Shown: in pieces, positions 58,316 to 64,000 of the stretch
How the letters are laid out: the number at the start of each line of letters is the position of its first letter
How positions within the stretch are numbered: the first letter of the stretch is position 1
Program-made: the position numbers and the translations under genes
Assembly: GCA_017511645.1 (NCBI GenBank)
Contig: JAFWJH010000001.1
Span: 1 to 64,000, forward strand
DNA length: 64,000 nt
Direction of reading: 5' to 3'
DNA from: Candidatus Saccharimonadota bacterium
GTDB lineage: Bacteria; Patescibacteriota; Saccharimonadia; Saccharimonadales; Saccharimonadaceae
The notes under the pieces: model-generated
Seen by the model: only the letters and a program-made list of their open reading frames with translations
Told to the model about the DNA's origin: nothing
Database searches by the model: none

Positions 58316-59065
58316 ATGAAAATCGTATTTCCAGAACTAGAAAACTCGACGGCTGCGGAAGCTATCAAAAACTTCCCGAACGTCGAGTTTTTGCCTGCAC
58401 CAAACCTAGACGTTGCCGCCGCAATGCTAAATGAGAACCAAGCCGACTCTATGATTTCCGGTCTCGATTATTCATCGCGCGACGTCCTCATTTCCTACAA
58501 AAACCATCTGCCGCTACAATCTAGCTATTTTTCTAGTTGCTTTATTTGTAAAAAAGGTGGGCTTCATCTCACTCTTGCCGACGGCGGCGTCAACAAACTC
58601 CCAACCAAAGAGCAATTCTATACTATAGTCGAAGATACCGCTAAGACTCACGAAAAATATTTCGGTGAGCAACCCAAAATCGCCATGCTTTCCTACTCTA
58701 CCAAAGGTAGCGGCGGTAAAAACCCCGATCTCGAAAAAATCTCTTACGTCATCACAAACATTCACCAAAATCACCCCGACTGGATAATCGATGGAGAAAT
58801 GCAACTCGACGCTGCAATCGACGAAACTATTTCCGCCAAGAAAACTCCCGATTCCCCACTCCAAGGTAAAGCCAATATCCTTATCACCCCCGACCTTAAT
58901 TCCGGTAACATCCTTTACAAATCTCTCGAACGTTTCGGCGGCTTTACCTGTGCTGGCCCCATCATTCAGGGCTTTAAAATGCCCCTTGCCGACCTCTCCC
59001 GTGGCAGCACCGTAGCAGATGTTATCCTCACTATCGATGTTATTAAAAAATTATACGAGGCTTAA
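58316..59065 (+). CDS. pta: Compact phosphate acetyl/butyryltransferase
   Basis: 249 residues against about 330 for usual Pta. The C-terminal part is well conserved: MLSYSTKGSGGKNP, IDGEMQLDAAI, KANILITPDLNSGNILYKSLERF and GPIIQGFKMPLADLSRGSTV. The N-terminal region is about 60-80 residues shorter. It interconverts acetyl-CoA and acetyl-phosphate, useful for ATP production in fermentative cells. TATAAT lies 6 nt before the ATG. It precedes glmM by 3 bp. Confidence 0.87.
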   Translation: MKIVFPELENSTAAEAIKNFPNVEFLPAPNLDVAAAMLNENQADSMISGLDYSSRDVLISYKNHLPLQSSYFSSCFICKKGGLHLTLADGGVNKLPTKEQFYTIVEDTAKTHEKYFGEQPKIAMLSYSTKGSGGKNPDLEKISYVITNIHQNHPDWIIDGEMQLDAAIDETISAKKTPDSPLQGKANILITPDLNSGNILYKSLERFGGFTCAGPIIQGFKMPLADLSRGSTVADVILTIDVIKKLYEA

Positions 59066-59068
59066 ACC

Positions 59069-60385
59069 ATGAAATATTTTGGCACCGACGGCATTCGCAG
59101 CAAAGCCGACCAATTCACTCCAGATTTTCTCACCGCTATCATCAAGGGTTTAATTGATTACACCAGTGATAATATCAAAGTTTTAATCGGTGGCGACACT
59201 CGCGAGTCTACCGAATGGATACTCGCCGATCTCGAAACCGCCCTCGAAACTTTTGGCATCGAATATGCCAATGTTGGTGTCCTGCCTACCCCAGCCATTA
59301 ATTACTGCTTTAATAAAATGGGCTTTGATATCGCAATAGACGTCACCGCTTCGCACAATCCTTACACCGACAATGGCATCAAGATCTTCGAGCTCGGCCC
59401 TCACGGCACCCAAAAACTTTGCGACGAAGGTTGCGCTGCTATCGAAAAATCTCTCGAAAATCCCCAGTCTTATACTACCATCTCACCCAGTATCCGCGAA
59501 AGTCTCCACGACGATGCTGTAGATCTTTACAAAAATCACCTTAAAGATTATCTTAGCGATATAGATCTCTCTAATCTTCACCTCGGCCTAGATTGCGCCA
59601 ACGGTGCTACCAGCGCCCTAAATAAATCTATCTTCGAAGAACTCGGCGCCACAGTCGACCTTATCAATGTCAACGCTAATTACAATACTGAGATTAACAA
59701 AGATTGCGGCAGCACTCATCTTGAATCCCTCCAAAATCTCGTTAAAGACAAAAACCTGGATTTCGGCGTCGCCTTCGACGGTGACGGCGACCGCTGTCTC
59801 CTAGTAGACAAAAACGGCAATATTATAGACGGCGATCACATCATCGCCATCCTTATAAAATATCTTAATCTCAAATCCGCCGCCACCACCGTAATGGCAA
59901 ATCAAGGCCTTCTCAATTGGGCCAAAGAAAATAATATCACTCTAGAGATCACTTCTGTTGGTGATTCCAACGTCGCCGCCGCCATGCGTGAAAAAAATAT
60001 TCAGCTCGGCGGCGAACAATCCGGCCATATTATATTACCTGGCGAAATCACCGGCGACGGCATGCTTACCGCTCTTCTTCTTTCTAAAGTCGTCGTCAAG
60101 ACCGGCAAAAACTTAGACGAGCTCGCTAAGACTATTACCAAACTTCCCCAAATCATGATTAATATCCCTGCTAATTCCGCCCAAAAACAAGCCCTCAAAG
60201 AAAACCAAAAAATCAAAGATCTTTTACTAGAATATAGCAAAAAACTAGATTCTATCTTGGGCCGCTTACTTGTCCGCCCTTCCGGTACCGAAGATCTAAT
60301 TCGTATCACCATGTGGGGCGAAGACGAAGACAAAGTCAACCACCTCGCCCACAAACTTAAAAAATCATTAGGAGAACTTTTATGA
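59069..60385 (+). CDS. glmM: Phosphoglucosamine mutase / phosphohexomutase
   Basis: 438 residues. FGTDGIRSKAD at the start, the active-site phosphoserine loop VTASHNPYTDNGIKIF (about 91-106), the metal loop AFDGDGDRCLLVD, the sugar motif GGEQSGHIIL, and the phosphate-binding RPSGTEDLIRI. The order and FGTDGIR start favour GlmM (GlcN-6-P to GlcN-1-P) for wall synthesis. It overlaps the next gene, a GNAT acetyltransferase, by 4 bases. Confidence 0.92.
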   Translation: MKYFGTDGIRSKADQFTPDFLTAIIKGLIDYTSDNIKVLIGGDTRESTEWILADLETALETFGIEYANVGVLPTPAINYCFNKMGFDIAIDVTASHNPYTDNGIKIFELGPHGTQKLCDEGCAAIEKSLENPQSYTTISPSIRESLHDDAVDLYKNHLKDYLSDIDLSNLHLGLDCANGATSALNKSIFEELGATVDLINVNANYNTEINKDCGSTHLESLQNLVKDKNLDFGVAFDGDGDRCLLVDKNGNIIDGDHIIAILIKYLNLKSAATTVMANQGLLNWAKENNITLEITSVGDSNVAAAMREKNIQLGGEQSGHIILPGEITGDGMLTALLLSKVVVKTGKNLDELAKTITKLPQIMINIPANSAQKQALKENQKIKDLLLEYSKKLDSILGRLLVRPSGTEDLIRITMWGEDEDKVNHLAHKLKKSLGELL

Positions 60386-60819
60386 TTATAAAACGCCTAA
60401 ACAAATATACGCCCGAAGCTGCCGACCAAATTCGCCAATTACTAATTCAGCTTTCCCGCAGCGGCAAGGATCGCGGCGAGATCTCAAAAGAATGGTTCGA
60501 CGAGCTTATCGCCTCGCCTTACCACGATATGCTCATTGCCGTAGAAGACGACAAAATCATCGGCATCGCTACTCTTTCTATCCATATGGGGCCGATCATC
60601 CGCAAGAACGTTTATCTCGAAGACTTTGTCACAGACTCATCTATACGCGGCAAAGGTGTCGGTTCGGCTCTTTGGGATGAAATTATCAAATGGGGACAAG
60701 AAAAAGGTTGCAACAAATTAGAGTTTACCTGCGGTAATGGTCGCGAAGCTTCACAACAGTTTTACAAGAATCACGGCGCCACTATTTATGATACAAACTT
60801 TTTCCGCAAAGCGCTATAA
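60382..60819 (+). CDS. GNAT-family N-acetyltransferase
   Basis: 145 residues with the acetyl-CoA site VYLEDFVTDSSIRGKGVGSALWDEI (GKGVG loop) and the end motif EASQQFYKNHGATIYDTNFF. It overlaps glmM by 4 bases, so a sugar-amine substrate is possible, as in GNA1-type glucosamine-phosphate acetyltransferases; the CoA-binding and C-terminal motifs are compatible but not diagnostic. Its 3' end overlaps the convergent ligase gene by 38 bp. Confidence 0.86.
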   Translation: MIIKRLNKYTPEAADQIRQLLIQLSRSGKDRGEISKEWFDELIASPYHDMLIAVEDDKIIGIATLSIHMGPIIRKNVYLEDFVTDSSIRGKGVGSALWDEIIKWGQEKGCNKLEFTCGNGREASQQFYKNHGATIYDTNFFRKAL

Positions 60820-62296
60820 ATAACGCCGGCAACAAGTATATATGTAGCACATTAGGTAACCCCGAGAAAAACAGCAGCGTAATAGCATACGCCACGATTA
60901 ATGTCGTCACCATCTCGTTTTGATAAACCGCCCGAACTATTAGCCCCACTGTCAAAATCAAAAGAGCCACACCGATAAATCCCGTCTCCAGCAACAAACT
61001 CGCATATTCATTTTGTACAATTTCTTTTGGAGCTGGCGACAGCTTATTTACATAAAGCGCCTGCCCCGCCCCCCCAATACCTACTCCAAACATCATAGTA
61101 GTAAAATCTTGTTTCCATACTTCCGCCGCAGCACCAGACAGTCTCAGCCTGGTATCAGTAGACTCCTCTACATAGCCGTCAAATACCGCCTCGCTTTTTT
61201 CATCATTGTCTACATTTTCCTCTGTTATTTCTGATACAAGCGCGTCCGTTTCTTCCGAAACTTTTTTCTCATCACCACCCCGAATGTCAATAATTCCAAG
61301 TGACAAATGGTTCAAAACCTTTGCTACGCCCGTACTATAATTATCGCTAGTTGGGCCAAACTCCGCCATCATTCCTTGCAAATTTAAAGTAAACAAAAAC
61401 GCCACTAAAATCACCGGCCACACCAACATCACTCTCCACTTTTTCGTTCGTACCACCATCATCGCCGTCATAAAAATCATCGACACCGCAAAAGCATATA
61501 TCGCCCCCCGCGAAAATGTCAAAAATATCGTTGCTACAAAAACAAAAAACATAAAGACGACTAATAACAGGTGACAATTAAAGATATTTGGCAATGGTAT
61601 TTTGAGGGGCTTTCGGAGGTTACGACCGAGAATGAGGGCGCGAACCCCGCGACGGCGGGCGTGAGCGACCCGTCCCCGAAAAGTACCATTGCAAATATCC
61701 TGCATTACCATCCAAGCACTTGTTATCGCTGGCGCGAGCAACAAATTGCCCATAAATTGTGGCTCTATCGCCCACCCATTCGGATGCGGAAACCCAAACA
61801 TCTGATACGTACATCCCGCACACACCAAACTCACCCCGCGCGGCACTCCGGCAATATCTAATATACATTGTAATAGACACCACCCACACGCCACCAACGC
61901 ACTCGCAAAAAACACTTTCCAAAACTTCTCTAAAAACCCAAACTCCGAAAATAGACTCCTTAAACTCCAAAACGCATACCCCGCAAAATACACCAGCCAA
62001 AGTATCCCCACCGTAAGTAGCCCCCTCAAACTATTCATAGACCACAGCACAGACAAACTCACAAACACAGGGAACAGCAGCCACAGCCATTTTCGCCAAA
62101 TACCTTTTAGTAGTTTCTTCTTCACCAAAATCCAAAACGCCAAGACATCAAAAATCACCAACCATATCAAAGGCAGCGATAGTTCAAAGTTCATCGACTC
62201 ACTTGCGCCCAGCGATATCACCGGCCAATAAGAAAAAAACAACACCGCCGGCAAAATATACACCAAAAATCTATAAACTTTAACGAGTTTTACCAC
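60782..62296 (-). CDS. O-antigen ligase/Wzy-like polysaccharide membrane protein with in-frame insertion
   Basis: 504 residues, about ten or more transmembrane helices and a long hydrophilic loop (about 315-390, acidic). The general layout and FLTFSRGAIYAF (Arg in a TFSRG motif) match the Wzy_C/O-antigen ligase family, which joins or polymerises lipid-linked polysaccharide. Residues about 200-238 are basic (RGRVAHARRRGVRALILGR) and encoded by the palindromic element. It overlaps the glycosyltransferase gene by 17 bp in an exopolysaccharide operon. Confidence 0.85.
   Translation of the reverse strand: MVKLVKVYRFLVYILPAVLFFSYWPVISLGASESMNFELSLPLIWLVIFDVLAFWILVKKKLLKGIWRKWLWLLFPVFVSLSVLWSMNSLRGLLTVGILWLVYFAGYAFWSLRSLFSEFGFLEKFWKVFFASALVACGWCLLQCILDIAGVPRGVSLVCAGCTYQMFGFPHPNGWAIEPQFMGNLLLAPAITSAWMVMQDICNGTFRGRVAHARRRGVRALILGRNLRKPLKIPLPNIFNCHLLLVVFMFFVFVATIFLTFSRGAIYAFAVSMIFMTAMMVVRTKKWRVMLVWPVILVAFLFTLNLQGMMAEFGPTSDNYSTGVAKVLNHLSLGIIDIRGGDEKKVSEETDALVSEITEENVDNDEKSEAVFDGYVEESTDTRLRLSGAAAEVWKQDFTTMMFGVGIGGAGQALYVNKLSPAPKEIVQNEYASLLLETGFIGVALLILTVGLIVRAVYQNEMVTTLIVAYAITLLFFSGLPNVLHIYLLPALFIALCGKSLYHK
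61583..61699. repeat. Palindromic element copy C, in frame inside the O-antigen-ligase-like gene
   Basis: Outer arms of about 25 nt: GATATTTGGCAATGGTATTTT from 61583 pairs with the complement of AAAAGTACCATTGCAAATATC ending at 61699. The core carries TTCGGAGGTTACGACCGAGAA (also in copy A), GGGC-GCGA and the GACGG...CCGTC hairpin. The element lies in the opposite orientation to its host gene compared with copy A in truB, and is still read through without a stop. Confidence 0.85.
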
Positions 62297-63410
62297 CCTT
62301 TTTCTCCACTTTTTTTACAAAGTTTTTAAGCTCTGTGTCAAATCTATCTTCGCCAAACTTTTCCGCCGTTTTTGCCACCTTCGTCCGGCTAAACTTCATT
62401 TTTTCAAATTTCAAAATCGCTTCCGCCAAAGCTTTCGCCGTCTGTTTTTCAAACAACACCCCGTTTTTGCCATCCTCCACATAATCTCTCACACCGCCCA
62501 CTCCATACGCTATCACCGGGCACCCCGCCGCCAATGCCTCTACCGGCGCTATCCCAAACGGCTCCAAACTAGGGAACAAGTACCCCTTCGCCACGCCTAG
62601 ATATTTCGCCAACTTTTCCTTTTTCATCAGTGGCAAAAACTTCACCAAACCAGAATCTTTTGCCAACTTCACCAATTTTTTATGCTCCGGTCCCTCGCCT
62701 ATCACCACCAAGTGTCGCTGCGTCATCATACAAGCCTTCACCGCAAGATCTAGTTTTTTCCAATTTACTTGCCGACTCGTCACAATATAAGAGTTTTCCA
62801 CATACTTTTCCACAGGCTTACCATTTCCCCGCTTCGCCTCAAAATCTTTTATCTCCACCGGCGGATGTATCACCACCGATTCTCTACCATAATATTTCTT
62901 TATAGCATCTTTCGCATACTTGCTAATCGTCACATAATAATCTGGACTTTGCGCCGCCTTGAGGTCTGCTCTGCGCAAAGGCCGCACTAACAGCCGAAAG
63001 AAAAACCTCACCACCGGATTAAGTATTCCAAACCCTGGGTTTTTCACATACTCATCATACATCTGCCAATAATATTGCGTCGGCACATGACAATAAGAGA
63101 TGTGAAGTCCGTTTGGCGCCTTCACAGCTTTTGCCTCCGCCCCTGTTACCGATATCACCAAATCATATTCCGACAAATCTAAATGCGAAAAATATCTCTG
63201 CCTCAAAGGCCCCAACACTCTACGTAGGCACGTCGGGAACTTTTGTAACCACCCGGTTCTTACTTCCGCATCCTTAAACCAGTCAATTCCCTTTGGGTCG
63301 TATTTCGAAGTATAAATCGGCGCCTCCGGATACAATTTGTGTATACGTAGTAAAACCTTCTCTGCCCCACCTACATTGGTTAGCCAATCACATACCAGGG
63401 CGACTTTCAC
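62280..63410 (-). CDS. Family 4-type glycosyltransferase
   Basis: 376 residues, GT-B fold. N-terminal VALVCDWLTNVGGAEKVLLRI with the G-GGAE donor loop; the C-terminal UDP-sugar region has VVIGEGPEHKKL, KGYLFPSLEPFGIAPVEALAAGCPVIAYGVGG (E-x7-E). It adds a sugar to a lipid-linked or polysaccharide acceptor at the membrane face. It overlaps its neighbours on both sides (17 and 4 bp), in a polysaccharide operon. Confidence 0.92.
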   Translation of the reverse strand: MKVALVCDWLTNVGGAEKVLLRIHKLYPEAPIYTSKYDPKGIDWFKDAEVRTGWLQKFPTCLRRVLGPLRQRYFSHLDLSEYDLVISVTGAEAKAVKAPNGLHISYCHVPTQYYWQMYDEYVKNPGFGILNPVVRFFFRLLVRPLRRADLKAAQSPDYYVTISKYAKDAIKKYYGRESVVIHPPVEIKDFEAKRGNGKPVEKYVENSYIVTSRQVNWKKLDLAVKACMMTQRHLVVIGEGPEHKKLVKLAKDSGLVKFLPLMKKEKLAKYLGVAKGYLFPSLEPFGIAPVEALAAGCPVIAYGVGGVRDYVEDGKNGVLFEKQTAKALAEAILKFEKMKFSRTKVAKTAEKFGEDRFDTELKNFVKKVEKKGGKTR

Positions 63411-64000
63411 TTTGCCCCCTCACCCTTAAACACCGTCGCAATTGTCTTAAAGAAAATCGCAAGGTCCAACCCTAGCGACCAATTTCTCACATAATAAATA
63501 TCTAGCGCCCGCCGCTCTTCAAACGAAATATTTCTCCGCCCGCTCACCTGCGCAAACCCAGTCAGCCCCGACTTTACTGTAAGTATTAGCGACCTATCAC
63601 CGTAGTCACGTAGCTCTCCCGGCAACAACGCTCTTGGCCCAATCAACGAAATATCACCCTTCAAAATATTAAATAGTTGAGGCAACTCATCCAGAGAAGT
63701 CTTCCGAATAAAATGCCCAATTTTTGTAATTCGCGGATCGTCTTTTAGATAATCACCGTCTCTGCGATATTTTTTAATTAGCTCCGGCTTCCCCATTTTA
63801 ATAAATGCCTCCTCCGCCGTCATCCCACTATATTCTGACTTCATCGACCGAAACTTGTAGCACCTAAATTTCCGGTTGTACTGCGTCAACCGATCGTCCG
63901 CATAAATTGGCGAATGCTTAAAATCTGACAACTTCAACACCAACCAAATCATCGCCATCGGTATCGCCACAATTATTATCCCCGCCAAACTAAACAAAAT
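63407..64000 (-). CDS. Bacterial sugar transferase, undecaprenyl-phosphate type (5' end outside window)
   Basis: 198 codons seen; the frame is open to base 64000 with no convincing start, so the gene begins beyond the right edge. A membrane helix at the edge is followed by QYNRKFRCYKFRSMKSEYS, the KFRSM motif of the family, then DDPRITKIGHFIRKTSLDELPQLFNILKGDISLIGPRALLP and TVKSGLTGFAQVSGR. It transfers the first sugar phosphate to undecaprenyl phosphate, starting polysaccharide synthesis. It overlaps the glycosyltransferase by 4 bases. Confidence 0.93.
   Translation of the reverse strand: MLFSLAGIIIVAIPMAMIWLVLKLSDFKHSPIYADDRLTQYNRKFRCYKFRSMKSEYSGMTAEEAFIKMGKPELIKKYRRDGDYLKDDPRITKIGHFIRKTSLDELPQLFNILKGDISLIGPRALLPGELRDYGDRSLILTVKSGLTGFAQVSGRRNISFEERRALDIYYVRNWSLGLDLAIFFKTIATVFKGEGAK

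Noticed and set aside
1-64000. CRISPR arrays, rRNA genes, transposases, phage structural genes
   Set aside because: No regularly spaced direct repeats, rRNA sequence, DDE or serine/tyrosine recombinase motifs, or phage proteins were recognised anywhere in the window.

Overview
The window looks like a streamlined Candidate Phyla Radiation (Patescibacteria) chromosome, most probably a Saccharibacteria (TM7)-type genome. This is inferred from gene content and architecture, not from an rRNA, which is absent here. The signs are tightly packed short genes with ATGA-type overlaps, many secreted or membrane-anchored proteins of unknown function, type IV pilus and competence parts (prepilins, PilB-type ATPase, ComEC), and a shortened TsaB. 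Carbon metabolism is limited to lower glycolysis and acetyl-phosphate chemistry (TpiA, class I aldolase, Pta). No biosynthesis of amino acids or lipids is visible.

Layout. 1-7.1 kb: the start of a large InlB-repeat surface protein (cut by the left edge), MurC, TsaE/TsaB, and an operon of secreted proteins including a fibro-slime-domain protein. 7.2-17.8 kb: housekeeping genes (lepA, pnp, rpsO, truB, a PRC-barrel protein, recA-NUDIX-recX, murB-folD). 17.8-24.1 kb: a cell-surface region with a C-lectin-like protein that carries a possible diversity-generating (DGR) variable region but is broken by an in-frame TAA, a sortase-signal-like repeat protein, a large membrane protein and a coiled-coil protein. 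24.3-35.7 kb: a tRNA-His/tRNA-Gly unit, tpiA, a kinase-like/aldolase fusion, rplY, the hrcA-grpE operon, an adenylate-kinase-like gene, and a flavoprotein lacking its redox cysteines. 35.7-54.7 kb: prepilin genes, several tRNAs, aspS, PilB, a membrane-anchored Clp ATPase, a CDF transporter, yebC and comEC. 54.6-64 kb: ruvB, dnaK, pta, glmM-GNAT, and an exopolysaccharide cluster (O-antigen-ligase-like protein, glycosyltransferase, sugar transferase cut by the right edge).

Expression signals fall into two clear classes. About 27 genes have a TATAAT-like -10 hexamer ending mostly 6-7 nt before the ATG and no Shine-Dalgarno sequence, which predicts leaderless mRNAs. A smaller set (mostly short or surface proteins) has TTGACA-like -35, a 17-bp spacer, a -10, a leader and a strong AGGAGG-type ribosome site. 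HrcA/CIRCE control of hrcA-grpE and dnaK can be read directly, with the -35 hexamers lying in CIRCE spacers.

The most unusual features are GC-rich palindromic elements inserted in frame inside truB, murB and the O-antigen-ligase-like gene. The truB and ligase copies share a core but have locus-specific self-complementary arms. Other notable points are the candidate DGR variable region, a tRNA-Ile with a UAU anticodon, a CCA-ended minihelix after tRNA-Gly, and a 3'UTR with an anti-Shine-Dalgarno stretch.
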